A DNA stretch of 64,000 nt from Parasphingopyxis marina (lineage in GTDB: Bacteria; Pseudomonadota; Alphaproteobacteria; Sphingomonadales; Sphingomonadaceae). Below, piece by piece: positions 9,397 to 18,323 of this stretch; within the stretch, counting starts at the first letter, position 1; each line of letters begins with the position of its first letter. The stretch spans positions 112,501 through 176,500 of the forward strand of contig NZ_JACJVJ010000001.1 in assembly GCF_014237875.1 (NCBI RefSeq), given 5' to 3'. Made by a program: the position numbers and the translations under genes. A model generated the notes under the pieces. The model was not told the origin of the DNA. It saw only the letters and a list, made by a program, of their open reading frames with translations, and did not search any database.

Positions 9397-10506
9397 CTAT
9401 TCGGCGGCCTCGAGGAAGCGGTCGTCGATCGAGGCTTCGGCTTCCCAGCTTTTGAGTTCCGGCAGCACCTTTTCGGCGAAGAGATGCATATTCTTCAGCG
9501 CCTCTTCCTGCGGCATCCCGCCATAATGGACGTGCGGGAAGAAGCCCTGCGGCTTGTAGATTTCCTTCAGCTCCCACATCCGCTCGAGGATCATCTGCGG
9601 CGTGCCGGTGACCGCCGAGTGGCTGAAATTTTCGACATAGGGTTCGATCTCGTCGGGCTCGAGCGTCATATTCTCGTAGCTCTCATAGCCCTTGATGTTC
9701 TTGAAGATGCCGGGCTTGTCGAGGCTGTAATTGGTGACCGCGGCGCGCATCGTGTTGGCCAGATATTTGCGGCCCTGCACCTCGGCAAGCTCCGCACTTT
9801 CGTCGATATAATAATTGCCCCCCAGCATCGGCGGCGGCGGTTCGCTGCCGTCGCCGCGTTCTTCCTGCCACACTTCCTTGTAGAGATCCGGCGGCGTCTC
9901 CTTGCCGCGCTGGGGCAGCATCAGCACCATATTGCCGAAGCCGTGCCGGGCCGCGGCGCGCATCGAGGAGCCGCTGAGCGAGCCGCAGAATTTGCGGCCC
10001 TCGAAGCTCTTGATCGGGCGCGGCCGCAGCTCGGTGCGCGGCTGCACGCCATAGGCGCCCTCGCCCTCCAATATCCCGGTTTCGAGCGCGGGGATCAGCA
10101 CGTCGAGAATATCGGTATAGAGATCGCGCGACAGGTTCTGGTCGATTCCCAGCCCGGTAAATTCTTTCGGCCCGAGCCCGCCGCCGAAACCCAATATCGC
10201 TCGCCCGCCCGACATGATGTCGAGATTGACGATCTTCTCCGCGAGCCGCGCGGGATTGTGCCAGGGAACGATGATGCACTGGGTGCCGAGCTTCACGCGA
10301 CTGGTGCGGCCCGCAAGATAGGTCAGCAGCTGCAAGGGATCGTTGGACAGCGAATAGCTGCCGAAATGATGTTCGGTGATCCAGACCGAATCGAAACCGA
10401 GTTCTTCGGCGAGGACGCAATTTTCCAGTTCCTCGCGCAGGAACTTCTCATCGGGATAACTGTCGTCGCGCTGATGCGCGAAGCCCGTGGCGAAACCTAC
10501 ATGCAT
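9397..10506 (-). CDS. LLM-class flavin-dependent oxidoreductase (luciferase-like monooxygenase)
   Basis: A 369-residue TIM-barrel flavoprotein of the bacterial luciferase family, which uses reduced FMN (or F420) and oxygen to oxidise an organic substrate. The N-terminal [20 protein letters not shown] is followed by a typical [20 protein letters not shown] block. Further on are [20 protein letters not shown] and [20 protein letters not shown], all characteristic of the alkanal-type branch. The ATG at 10506 is selected because AGGAGA lies eight bases ahead, whereas the longer frame would add 27 residues without a ribosome site. It is a single-gene unit divergent from ppa. The substrate is unknown. 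Confidence 0.88.
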   Translation of the reverse strand: MHVGFATGFAHQRDDSYPDEKFLREELENCVLAEELGFDSVWITEHHFGSYSLSNDPLQLLTYLAGRTSRVKLGTQCIIVPWHNPARLAEKIVNLDIMSGGRAILGFGGGLGPKEFTGLGIDQNLSRDLYTDILDVLIPALETGILEGEGAYGVQPRTELRPRPIKSFEGRKFCGSLSGSSMRAAARHGFGNMVLMLPQRGKETPPDLYKEVWQEERGDGSEPPPPMLGGNYYIDESAELAEVQGRKYLANTMRAAVTNYSLDKPGIFKNIKGYESYENMTLEPDEIEPYVENFSHSAVTGTPQMILERMWELKEIYKPQGFFPHVHYGGMPQEEALKNMHLFAEKVLPELKSWEAEASIDDRFLEAAE

Positions 10507-10619
10507 GCCCGCTCTCCTGTTCGCCGCCTTGTGCGCCGCCGCATGATTCAGGCAGGCGACTCCGGCGTGTCGACTCGACGGTAACATTTGTTATTCTTTT
10601 CCCGCAAGCGGAACTGTGC

Positions 10620-10647
10620 CTTGCGCTGCGCCGTCATTTGATAGAAT
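10620..10647 (+). promoter_or_regulatory. Putative promoter of ppa (leaderless transcript possible)
   Basis: A TAGAAT -10-like hexamer (10642-10647) sits eight bases before the ppa ATG, with a weak -35-like CTTGCG or TTGCGC 15-16 bases upstream. If used, the transcript would begin at or within a couple of bases of the ATG, and no Shine-Dalgarno sequence is visible in TTTCACCCC. The -10 match is good and the -35 match is poor. Confidence 0.4.
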
Positions 10648-10655
10648 TTCACCCC

Positions 10656-11183
10656 ATGAACATCGACCTCATCCCCATCGGCGACGACCCGCCCGACAGC
10701 ATCAACGTGATCATCGAGGTGCCGGTCGGCGGCGAGCCGGTAAAATATGAATTCGACAAGGTGTCCGGCGCGCTGTTCGTCGACCGCATCCTGCACACGC
10801 CGATGCGCTATCCGGCCAATTACGGCTTCGTTCCGCATACCTTGTCGCCCGATGGCGACCCGCTCGACGCGCTGGTCGTGGCGCGCTCGCCCTTCATGCC
10901 GGGCTGCGTCGTGCGCTGCCGGCCGATCGCGGTGCTCAACCTGGAAGACGAGCATGGCGGCGACGAGAAGCTGCTCTGCGTCCCGATCGACGCGACCTTC
11001 CCCTATTATCGCAAGATCGACGAGGGCAACGACCTGCCCGAAATCGTGATGCAGCAGATCGAGCATTTCTTCACCCATTACAAAGACCTGGAGCCCGAAA
11101 AATGGGTGCGGGTCGGCAAATGGGGCGACCGCGAAGAGGCCTGCCGGATCGTTCTGGAAAGCATCGAGCGGGCCAGGGAATAG
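10656..11183 (+). CDS. ppa: Inorganic pyrophosphatase (soluble family I)
   Basis: Hydrolyses pyrophosphate to phosphate in the cytoplasm, pulling biosynthetic reactions forward. The 175-residue product is the normal length. It carries the family I active-site signature with DGDPLDALV (Asp cluster binding Mg2+) plus upstream YPANYGFVPHT and downstream YKDLEPEKWVRVGKWG. The N-terminus MNIDLIPIG fits family I. The reading frame opens six codons earlier, but the ATG at 10656 gives the canonical N-terminus. There is no ribosome site ahead of it, which hints at leaderless translation. It is divergent from the flavin oxidoreductase gene and followed after 25 bases by a membrane-protein gene on the same strand. 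Confidence 0.97.
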   Translation: MNIDLIPIGDDPPDSINVIIEVPVGGEPVKYEFDKVSGALFVDRILHTPMRYPANYGFVPHTLSPDGDPLDALVVARSPFMPGCVVRCRPIAVLNLEDEHGGDEKLLCVPIDATFPYYRKIDEGNDLPEIVMQQIEHFFTHYKDLEPEKWVRVGKWGDREEACRIVLESIERARE

Positions 11184-11208
11184 CCGAAAAAGAGAAACGG
11201 GGACGGGG

Positions 11209-11907
11209 ATGAAAGACGAAGCGAAATGGTGGTGGCGCTGCGCGGGCGCCGGGCTCGTGACGACGATCATTTCCTTCTATTTCGGGATGATCCCCAACAT
11301 CGAAAGCTGCGCGGAAACCGGCGGCAATCTCGGCTCGATCATCGCCTTCGAAATCGTCCGCACGCCGGCCGATGTCGCCACCCTGTTCGGCGAGGAACCG
11401 TGCCGGAGCCAGTTCCTCGCCGCGATGCGCCACGCGACCTGGGTCGATGCGCTCGCCTTCATCCCGGCCTATGCCGCCTTCCTGATCTGCGGGCTGATCG
11501 CGCTCAGGTCGCGCGGGCCGAAGATCGCCGCGGCGGGCGTCGCCGCCGTCCTGCTCGCCGCGCTGTTCGACGAGATCGAGGGCATGCAGCTGTTCGCGAT
11601 CATGGCCGACCTGCCGGGCGGGCAATCGACCATCGACCTGCTGATCCCGATGGTGCGCGGCAAGTTCGCGCTGCTGAGCCTCGCCGCGCTCGCGATCGGC
11701 TGGCTGATCGCCCGGATCGGCGGCTTCTGGCCGATGGCAGGGCTGATCGTGACGGCGGGCGGGGCGATCATGCTGTTCGGCGCGACCGAAGACGCCCGGT
11801 CGGCGCTTCTCGGCCTTGGCGGGCTGATTTCCTGGACGGTGCTGCTGGCTATGGCGATCGCCCGGATCCTGGTCTTGCGCGCGGGAAAACACCCCCAGGC
11901 CGGCTGA
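11209..11907 (+). CDS. Six-span membrane protein, function unknown
   Basis: The 232-residue product has about six hydrophobic helices, the clearest being LVTTIISFYFGMIP, DALAFIPAYAAFLICGLIAL, AAAGVAAVLLAALFDEIEG and WPMAGLIVTAGGAIMLFG. Two cysteines (in IESCAET and EEPCRSQF) lie in the first extra-membrane loop. I recognise no named family or catalytic motif. It follows ppa by 25 bases on the same strand and may share its transcript. A GAGAAACGGGGACGGGG stretch just upstream of the ATG supplies a G-rich ribosome site. The inner-membrane location is a sound inference; nothing else is. Confidence 0.7.
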   Translation: MKDEAKWWWRCAGAGLVTTIISFYFGMIPNIESCAETGGNLGSIIAFEIVRTPADVATLFGEEPCRSQFLAAMRHATWVDALAFIPAYAAFLICGLIALRSRGPKIAAAGVAAVLLAALFDEIEGMQLFAIMADLPGGQSTIDLLIPMVRGKFALLSLAALAIGWLIARIGGFWPMAGLIVTAGGAIMLFGATEDARSALLGLGGLISWTVLLAMAIARILVLRAGKHPQAG

Positions 11908-11992
11908 CCCGGGCCCGGCACGCGGCGGCCGCGCACTGGATTTCGGCGCGCGCTTGCGCCACTCTCCCCCGGTATTGACCAAGGGATATTTC

Positions 11993-13921
11993 ATGCGACC
12001 GATCCTCCTTGCGGCTTTCGCCGTTCTCGCCATGCCCGTTGCGGCACAGGCCCAGAATCCGGTGCAGAACAGCGCCCCCGAAGCGACGCCGGTCGTCGAT
12101 GCGATCCCGGCGGCGCGCGACATTCCCTATCCCGGCACGATGGCGATCCATGTCGATGCCACCGATACCGAGCGCGCGATCTTCCGCGTCGAGCAGACGA
12201 TACCCGTCGCCCAGGCCGGGCCGATGGTGCTGCTCTATCCCGAATGGCTGCCGGGCAACCATGCGCCGCGCGGGCCGATCCGCCATCTCGCCGGGCTGAC
12301 GATCGAGGCGAACGGCCAGCGGATCGACTGGACCCGCGATCCGCTCGACGTCTACGCCTTCCATATCGACGTGCCCGAGGGCGCGACCGAACTGCGCCTG
12401 CGCTTCCAGTTCCTTTCGGCGACCGAACGCAACCAGGGCCGGATCGTGATGACGGCCGAAATGCTGAACCTGCAATGGGAGAAGATGTCCTTCTATCCCG
12501 CGGGCTATTATGTCCGGAACATCATGGTCGCGCCTTCGGTGACCCTGCCCGCGGGGTGGAACAGCGCGGTCGCGCTGCGCGGCGCGCGGCCCGGCGCCGA
12601 CGGGCGGATCAGCTACGATACGGTGAGCTACGAAACCCTTGTCGACAGCCCGATGTTCGCGGGCGCGCACTACCGGCAGGACGATCTCGGCAACGGGCTG
12701 TGGCTCAACACCTTCGCCGACCGCGCCTCCGAGCTCGCCGCGACCGACGAACAGATCGCCGCGCACCGCCGCCTTTCCGACCAGGCCGTGCGATTGTTCG
12801 GCGCGCGCCATTTCGATCGCTACGATTTCCTGTTCGCGATCACCGACACGATGTCGGGCATCGGGCTCGAACATCAGCGCTCCTCGGAAAATGCGGTGCC
12901 CAGCGGCTATTTCCTCGAATGGGACGAGGGCCCGGGCCGCCGCTCGCTGCTCCCGCATGAGCTTACCCATAGCTGGAACGGCAAGTTCCGCCGTCCCGCA
13001 GGCCTGTGGACGCCCGATTATCGCACGCCGATGCAGGACAATCTGCTCTGGGTCTATGAGGGCCAGACGACCTTCTGGGACACCGTCCTCGCCGCCCGCT
13101 CCGGCCTCTACACGCCCGAACAGTTCCGCGAACAGCTCGCGCTGCGGGTCGCCGGGCTGGAGCTTCGCGCGGGGCGCGCCTGGCGCGATCTTCAGGATAC
13201 GGCCCATGATCCGATCATCGCCGCGCGCCAGCCCAATCCCTGGACGAGCTGGCAGCGCAGCGAGGATTATTATCGCGAGGGCGCGCTCGTCTGGCTGGAG
13301 ATCGACCAGATCCTGCGCCGCGAAACCCGCGGACGGCGCTCGCTTGACGATTTCGCGCGGCGCTTTTTCGGCGTCAATGACGGCGACTGGGGGCAGCTTA
13401 CCTATACGCTGGACGATATCGTCGAGACCCTGGAGGGCATTCACGCCCATGACTGGCGCGGCCTGATCGAGCGGCGGCTCGACGAAAATGCGCAGGGCGC
13501 GCCCACGAACGGCCTTGAGCTCGGCAGCTATCGCCTCGCCTATCGCAACGAACCGAGCGAGAGCCTGCGCCAGGCGCAGCAGGCGAACGACTATATCGAC
13601 CTCAGCTGGTCGGGCGGACTTGCCGTCGGCAATGACGGCCGCGTCCAGAGCGTGATCTGGGAGGGCGCGGCCTATCAGGCGGGGCTGACGGTCGGCACCG
13701 AGATCGTCGCGATCAACAGTTACAGCTTCTCGACCGGTCTGCTGGCGGATGCGATCGCCGCGGCGGCCGACGACGGCACCGATGTCGAGCTGCTGGTCAA
13801 GAATGGCGACCGCTATCGCACGGTGACGCTGAACTGGCAGCAGGGCCTGCGCTACCCCTATCTGGAACGGGTCGGGAGCGGGCGGGCCGGGCTCGACGCG
13901 CTGATCCAGCCGCTGCGCTAG
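11993..13921 (+). CDS. M61-family glycyl aminopeptidase with PDZ domain, exported
   Basis: A 642-residue secreted metallopeptidase. The signal peptide MRPILLAAFAVLAMPVAAQA is followed by an N-terminal beta domain, then the zinc-binding HELTH (His322, Glu323, His326) with a downstream glutamate in WVYEGQTTFWD (about Glu356) as third ligand. A PDZ domain follows near residues 520-620 (AYQAGLTVGTEIVAIN). The M61 family typically removes N-terminal glycine from peptides. The reading frame opens 13 codons earlier, but the signal peptide fixes the start at 11993. Length and domain order match the sphingomonad M61 enzymes. It is probably periplasmic and peptide-scavenging. The next gene is convergent. 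Confidence 0.9.
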   Translation: MRPILLAAFAVLAMPVAAQAQNPVQNSAPEATPVVDAIPAARDIPYPGTMAIHVDATDTERAIFRVEQTIPVAQAGPMVLLYPEWLPGNHAPRGPIRHLAGLTIEANGQRIDWTRDPLDVYAFHIDVPEGATELRLRFQFLSATERNQGRIVMTAEMLNLQWEKMSFYPAGYYVRNIMVAPSVTLPAGWNSAVALRGARPGADGRISYDTVSYETLVDSPMFAGAHYRQDDLGNGLWLNTFADRASELAATDEQIAAHRRLSDQAVRLFGARHFDRYDFLFAITDTMSGIGLEHQRSSENAVPSGYFLEWDEGPGRRSLLPHELTHSWNGKFRRPAGLWTPDYRTPMQDNLLWVYEGQTTFWDTVLAARSGLYTPEQFREQLALRVAGLELRAGRAWRDLQDTAHDPIIAARQPNPWTSWQRSEDYYREGALVWLEIDQILRRETRGRRSLDDFARRFFGVNDGDWGQLTYTLDDIVETLEGIHAHDWRGLIERRLDENAQGAPTNGLELGSYRLAYRNEPSESLRQAQQANDYIDLSWSGGLAVGNDGRVQSVIWEGAAYQAGLTVGTEIVAINSYSFSTGLLADAIAAAADDGTDVELLVKNGDRYRTVTLNWQQGLRYPYLERVGSGRAGLDALIQPLR

Positions 13922-13932
13922 ACCGGGCGGGG

Positions 13933-14838
13933 CTAGGCGACCGCCGCTTCGACGATCTCCGCCTTTTCGGGCCTTCGCCAGGCGACGATCAGGCAGCCCG
14001 ACACGATCAGCGCGGTGCCGATAAAGGTCGCCCAGGTCACTGCCTCGTCGAAGAACAGCCAGCCGAGGATCGCCGCCCAGATGAAGGCCGTATATTCGAG
14101 GCTGACGAGATGCTGCGCCTCGGCCCGGGCATAGCCCCAGATGATCAGCATCAGCGAAACCATCGCGACCGCCGCCGCCGCGACGATGAACGGCCAGTTC
14201 TCCGCCGGCGGCAGGGCCGCGAACCAGGGCGCGAGCGCAAGATAGAGCAGGGTGACGATGCCGGTCTGGAAGAACACCACTTCGGCCGAGGACGCGATCT
14301 GCGCGAGCTGGCGCTGGAGGATGAGATTATAGGCGTAGAGCAAGGCCGAGCCGAGGATCGCCGCAACGCCCCATTGCGCGTCCGGGGGGAAACTGCCCTG
14401 CATCTTGCCGACAAGGATCACCACCACCCCGGCGATGCCGAGCAGCGAGGCGAGGATCGCGCTCTTCCCGATCACCTCCCCGAGCAGCAGGACGGCGAGA
14501 TACAGCGCGATCAGCGGCGCGATGAAGGAGAGCGCAATGCCTTCGGCCAGCGGCACCCGGCCGAGCCCCCAAAAGAACAGATAGCCCATGACGAAGGTCA
14601 CGCCGCCGCGGATCAGATGGACCTTGAGCGCCGCCCGCCCGGGCCAGCGCCGCCGCTGAGCGAAAAACAGCGCAGCCGCCATCACGAAGCCCACGGCCAT
14701 GCGCCAGAAGATCGCGTTATAGGCGCCGAGCGCGAGCACCAGCCCCTTCATGATCGCGTCCATGCCCGAATAGCAGGCAAGCCCCAGCAGAACCGCGGCA
14801 ATCGCGGGCAGGTTCGAAGAGGGCGACGCGTTCGACAT
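13933..14838 (-). CDS. EamA/DMT-family transporter
   Basis: A 301-residue inner-membrane protein with ten hydrophobic helices arranged as two EamA repeats of five (about residues 10-145 and 155-290). Characteristic segments include FWRMAVGFVMAAALFFAQRR, GVTFVMGYLFFWGL and PLAEGIALSFIAPLIALYLA in repeat one, and LVSLEYTAFIWAAILGWLFF in repeat two. This is the drug/metabolite transporter superfamily, usually exporters of amino acids or other small metabolites. The substrate cannot be read from sequence. It stands alone between convergent M61 and a divergent secreted-protein gene. Confidence 0.9.
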   Translation of the reverse strand: MSNASPSSNLPAIAAVLLGLACYSGMDAIMKGLVLALGAYNAIFWRMAVGFVMAAALFFAQRRRWPGRAALKVHLIRGGVTFVMGYLFFWGLGRVPLAEGIALSFIAPLIALYLAVLLLGEVIGKSAILASLLGIAGVVVILVGKMQGSFPPDAQWGVAAILGSALLYAYNLILQRQLAQIASSAEVVFFQTGIVTLLYLALAPWFAALPPAENWPFIVAAAAVAMVSLMLIIWGYARAEAQHLVSLEYTAFIWAAILGWLFFDEAVTWATFIGTALIVSGCLIVAWRRPEKAEIVEAAVA

Positions 14839-15008
14839 GGCCCCCTTTCGTCCGGCGCATTCCAGCGATCAACCACTTTCCGGCGAACGACAGGCGATTA
14901 TCGCTGCCGGGGATTTCCGCTCTCTCGAAGCGCCGCCGGTTAGGCTGCATTCAGCTTGGCTGGCCTATGGAAGGCCCAAGGTCGCCCGGCATGAAGAGGG
15001 AGATTGCC

Positions 15009-15476
15009 ATGACGATCGTGAAACCCGCCGCGCTGGCGCTGTTGGCGCTGACGGCACTCCAGCCCGCAACCGCGCGGACCCTGGTGGTTCCCCCGGCCGA
15101 GCAGACCGTGGTCGAAAGCGCAGCGATGCTGGCCCGGCTGCGCGGCAATAGCGGCATCAGCCTCCAATGGATCAGCTGGGACTATCGCGGCCATGTCCGG
15201 GTCAGCGACCGGGACGGGCTCGTCCGGCTCTCCGGCGAACAGGAAGAGCGCACCGGGCCGGGGCGGCTGACCCTGGACGGCGATGTGCTGGCGATCGATG
15301 CCGACAGCTTCACCTTTCGCGGCCATATCTCGATTATCGGCGCGCCGGACGAAGGCCGGGTGTGCGAGCGCGACGGCACATTCGAATTCCTGATCACCCA
15401 GAACCGGCGGTATTGGCGTCTGCAGGACATGCAAGCCTGTGACGGCCTGACCGACTATGTCGACATCTATTTTTAA
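15009..15476 (+). CDS. Small secreted protein, function unknown
   Basis: The 155-residue product has a clear signal peptide (MTIVKPAALALLALTALQPA, ending TARTLV) and a mature part rich in beta-prone stretches (RLRGNSGISLQWISWDYRGH, FTFRGHISIIGAP). Two cysteines, in RVCERDG and MQACDGL, could form a disulphide. The frame is open 14 codons further up; the ATG at 15009 is chosen because AGAGGGAG precedes it by six bases and gives an immediate signal peptide. I do not recognise the family. It is convergent with the thioredoxin-fold gene, with a nine-base gap. Confidence 0.72.
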   Translation: MTIVKPAALALLALTALQPATARTLVVPPAEQTVVESAAMLARLRGNSGISLQWISWDYRGHVRVSDRDGLVRLSGEQEERTGPGRLTLDGDVLAIDADSFTFRGHISIIGAPDEGRVCERDGTFEFLITQNRRYWRLQDMQACDGLTDYVDIYF

Positions 15477-15485
15477 CGGCCGGCT

Positions 15486-16208
15486 CTAGCGCCGCGCCGC
15501 GCCTTCGGGCTCGAACGCGGAGAAATAGGCGAAGATATCGTCTTCGGCGCGGCTGGCTGCGTCGTTCCAGGTCCGCGCCGTATCGGCGTTGAGCAGCGCA
15601 CCCTCGGGCGAGAGCAGCAGCACCGTCGGCGTGCCGGTGATCTCCGCGATGCCGAAGGTTTCGGCGATATCGAGATTGCGGCCTTCGCCGCGCTGCGGAT
15701 GGCCGACATCGACATAGACGATTTCGTACCGGTGCGAGAGCATTTCGGCGAAGCGCGGCGTTTCGAACCAGCCGGCAAGACCGCGGCTGTCGTGGCACCA
15801 ATTGGCGCCGAGGACGAGGATCACGCGCTTGCGGGTCAGCGCCGCCCGCCCGAGCGCCAGCGCCACATCGACGCGCGCCGTGCGGGCCTCGTCGAAGGGG
15901 CTCGCTTCAGGGTGGCTCGCCGATTGTTCGATGCCCTCGCCCACATTGATCCGAATATTCTCGAATCCGGCCTGTTGAATGACGAATATCGGACCACCTA
16001 CACACCGCCACCGAGTCAGCGCTTCCGCCGTGATATTCACCGTGACAGCCTTGTCTTCGACATCGTCCAGAAAGGCATAGAGCGCCGAACTGTCGACAGC
16101 TTCTCCATTCAGATCGATAGTGCATGGCGGCCCGGCAAGCTCGATCTCAATTGCCGCTTCCGAAGCTGCACTCGTAGCAAGCGCGAGTACAAGGATAGCC
16201 GCACGCAC
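15486..16208 (-). CDS. Exported thioredoxin-fold protein with N-terminal ExbD/TolR-like segment
   Basis: A 240-residue exported protein read from a GTG at 16208. It has a short signal peptide (VRAAILVLALATSAASEA), then about 70 residues with a beta-alpha-beta pattern like the periplasmic domain of ExbD/TolR (IDLNGEAVDSSALYAFLDD to IQQAGFENIRINVGEG). A thioredoxin-fold domain follows with LGANWCHDSRGLAGWF and a cis-Pro ITGTPTVLLLSPEG. The active-site region has only one cysteine (Cys138, WCHDS), so it cannot act as a classical CXXC oxidoreductase. The start lies just after the stop of the pentad-repeat ORF, and both sit behind ispG. The N-terminal half is clearly poorer in GC than the rest. 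The domain fusion is an inference. Confidence 0.72.
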   Translation of the reverse strand: MRAAILVLALATSAASEAAIEIELAGPPCTIDLNGEAVDSSALYAFLDDVEDKAVTVNITAEALTRWRCVGGPIFVIQQAGFENIRINVGEGIEQSASHPEASPFDEARTARVDVALALGRAALTRKRVILVLGANWCHDSRGLAGWFETPRFAEMLSHRYEIVYVDVGHPQRGEGRNLDIAETFGIAEITGTPTVLLLSPEGALLNADTARTWNDAASRAEDDIFAYFSAFEPEGAARR

Positions 16209-16209
16209 T

Positions 16210-16512
16210 TTAATCGCGCTCGGCGGCGCTTTCGCGATCGCCGGAAGAGGCGAGCGGCAGGCCGCCGGTTCCCGTGACGCTGCCGATTTCCAGTTCGTCG
16301 ATGCGCAATTTGCGGATTCGCGCCCTGCCGATCCATAGCCGCCCGATCGCCAGCGCGCCGAGCGCGAGCGCACCGGTCGCGAGTGCGCCGATGGCGGCCG
16401 CGCCCATGGCCGAGACCCCGGTCGAGGATGCGCCGGTCGAGGATGCGCCGGTGGTGGCGACATAAGTGGCCCTGGAGCGGCGCGCCTCGGACAGGGCGGC
16501 CTTGCGTTTCAT
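16210..16512 (-). CDS. Pentad-repeat hydrophobic protein (100 aa), function unknown
   Basis: The start overlaps the ispG stop as ATGA, and the stop is two bases ahead of the GTG of the next gene, so this ORF is positioned as a true operon member. After a basic head ([14 protein letters not shown]), a long run has a strict five-residue period: [40 protein letters not shown]. That period is what pentapeptide-repeat beta-helices show, here with Gly in the middle position rather than the usual Asn/Asp. Similar [15 protein letters not shown] endings occur in other alphaproteobacterial hypotheticals I recall. Codon choice is GC-rich like its neighbours. Confidence 0.68.
   Translation of the reverse strand: MKRKAALSEARRSRATYVATTGASSTGASSTGVSAMGAAAIGALATGALALGALAIGRLWIGRARIRKLRIDELEIGSVTGTGGLPLASSGDRESAAERD
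16421..16450. repeat. Tandem 15-base direct repeat (two copies)
   Basis: The unit GTCGAGGATGCGCCG occurs at 16421-16435 and again at 16436-16450 without interruption. On the minus strand it encodes the doubled GASST segment of the pentad-repeat protein, so it looks like a recent in-frame duplication. Confidence 0.85.
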
Positions 16513-17651
16513 TCGGCCGCTTCCATCGCGCCGCCGGCCTTGCCCTCGTCGATCATCCCGGCCTCGATCTCGGCGGCCTTGGCCTCGACGAGCCTGACGA
16601 TATGCTCGACCATGTCGGCATCCTCGACATGGTGGTCGGTGACGCCCGACAGGTAGACCATATGCTTGCCCTTGCCGCCGCCGGTGATGCCGATATCGGT
16701 CTCGCGCGCCTCGCCCGGGCCGTTGACGACGCAGCCGAGCACCGAGAGCGAAAGCGGCGTGTTGATATGCTGCAAGCGCTCCTCGAGCGTCTGGACGGTG
16801 CGGATCACGTCGAAGCCTTGCCGGGCGCAGGAGGGGCAGCTCACCACGCGGACGCCGCGCGTCCGGATGCCCAGGCTTTTCAGGATTTCATAGCCGACGC
16901 GCACTTCTTCCTCGGGCTCCGCCGAGAGCGAGACGCGGATCGTGTCGCCGATACCCGCCCAGAGCAGGTTGCCGATGCCGATGGCGCTCTTCACCGATCC
17001 GCCGACGAAACCGCCCGCCTCGGTAATCCCGAGATGCAGCGGGCAATCGACGGCATCGGCCAGCCCCATATAGGCGGAGACGGCGAGGAAGACGTCGGAC
17101 GCCTTCACCGCGACCTTGAACTCGTGAAAATCATGGTCCTGCAGGATCTTGATATGATCGAGCGCGCTTTCGACCAGCGCCTCGGGGCAGGGCTCGCCAT
17201 ATTTTTCCAGCAGATCCTTTTCGAGGCTGCCGGCGTTGACGCCGATCCGGATCGCGCAGCCATTGGCCTTGGCCGCCGCGATCACTTCCTGCACGCGGCT
17301 TTCGGCGCCGATATTGCCGGGATTGATGCGCAGGCAGGCCGCGCCCGCATCGGCGGCTTCGAGCGCGCGCTTATAGTGGAAATGGATATCGGCGACGATC
17401 GGCACGCGCGCCGCGCGGACGATCTGTTTCAGCGCGGCGGTCGACTCCTCGTCGGGGCAGGAGACGCGGATGATATCGACCCCGGCCTCCTCGCAGCGAC
17501 GGATCTGGTCGATCGTCGCCCTGGCGTCGGAGGTCGGCGTGTTGGTCATCGTCTGCACGGTGACGGGCGCATCGCCGCCGACCGGCACATTGCCGACCAT
17601 GATCTGCCGCGAGGTGCGACGGGCGATATCTCTCCAGGGGCGTACGGACAT
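16509..17651 (-). CDS. ispG: 4-hydroxy-3-methylbut-2-en-1-yl diphosphate synthase (flavodoxin), IspG/GcpE
   Basis: Penultimate enzyme of the MEP isoprenoid pathway, reductively converting MEcPP to HMBPP with a [4Fe-4S] cluster. The 380-residue product is the normal bacterial two-domain length. The TIM-barrel part carries [20 protein letters not shown] and [16 protein letters not shown]. The cluster ligands are the CPSC pair and the later cysteine of [20 protein letters not shown]. The start [20 protein letters not shown] fits the family. The gene leads a unit with the pentad-repeat and thioredoxin-fold genes downstream by overlapping codons. Confidence 0.97.
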   Translation of the reverse strand: MSVRPWRDIARRTSRQIMVGNVPVGGDAPVTVQTMTNTPTSDARATIDQIRRCEEAGVDIIRVSCPDEESTAALKQIVRAARVPIVADIHFHYKRALEAADAGAACLRINPGNIGAESRVQEVIAAAKANGCAIRIGVNAGSLEKDLLEKYGEPCPEALVESALDHIKILQDHDFHEFKVAVKASDVFLAVSAYMGLADAVDCPLHLGITEAGGFVGGSVKSAIGIGNLLWAGIGDTIRVSLSAEPEEEVRVGYEILKSLGIRTRGVRVVSCPSCARQGFDVIRTVQTLEERLQHINTPLSLSVLGCVVNGPGEARETDIGITGGGKGKHMVYLSGVTDHHVEDADMVEHIVRLVEAKAAEIEAGMIDEGKAGGAMEAAE

Positions 17652-17715
17652 GGCCGCGATATAGGCGCTTGCGGTTACAAGGGGAAGTCGCCGGGAAAGC
17701 CCGGGGAAAAGGCGC

Positions 17716-18180
17716 CTAAAGCGCCCGCGTCATGCACATCGAGAAAGCGTCGGGCCCATAGTCGGCGAAGGGCGGACATTCTTCAAAGCCGTGCTTGCGG
17801 TAGAGGGCATGGGCGGGGTGAAAGGGCGCGGGCCGCCCGGTTTCGAGACTCAGGCGCGCATAGCCGCGCCGCCGCGCTTCGGCGATCATATGGAGCAGCA
17901 CCGCCTCGGCGACCCCGCGGCGGAGGAATTCGGGCGCCGTCCGCATCGATTTGAGCTCGCCATGATCCGGTTCGAGCGCCTTCATCGCGCCGCAACCGGC
18001 CAGCGCCCCGCCCTGCCAGGCGGACCAGAAAGTAACGTCGGGCTGGCGCAGCCGCGCGACAGGCATGGCGTGAACGCTTTCGATCGGCGAATGGCGCATC
18101 ATTTCGGCAAGATGGAATTCGAGCAGCGCCGTGATTTCCACGCCCGACAGATCGTCTTCGCGTATCTCGAATTCCGCCAT
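17716..18180 (-). CDS. GNAT-family N-acetyltransferase
   Basis: A 154-residue acetyl-CoA-dependent acetyltransferase. Motif A is recognisable in [20 protein letters not shown], where the pyrophosphate of acetyl-CoA binds. The preceding strand is [12 protein letters not shown] and the following one is RLSLETGR, then the C-terminal [14 protein letters not shown] typical of the PanM/ElaA-like group. The substrate is not deducible. It sits 64 bases upstream of the ispG start region on the same strand and may have its own promoter. Confidence 0.85.
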   Translation of the reverse strand: MAEFEIREDDLSGVEITALLEFHLAEMMRHSPIESVHAMPVARLRQPDVTFWSAWQGGALAGCGAMKALEPDHGELKSMRTAPEFLRRGVAEAVLLHMIAEARRRGYARLSLETGRPAPFHPAHALYRKHGFEECPPFADYGPDAFSMCMTRAL

Positions 18181-18323
18181 ACCCGCCCTATGACGGCACG
18201 AAATCGGATCGCCAAGCCCTCAATCGAAGGTGCCTGTTGCAGGAGCGGCGGACGACGGCGATCGAACCGCAGGCTGCGCGATCATGGCATAATCCGCCTT
18301 GCGGGAAACGCCAGATTGCCGCT

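Noticed and set aside
11849-13450. A 533-codon minus-strand frame antisense to the M61 peptidase
   Set aside because: It lacks homology, and the M61 HELTH motif and signal peptide are on the plus strand.
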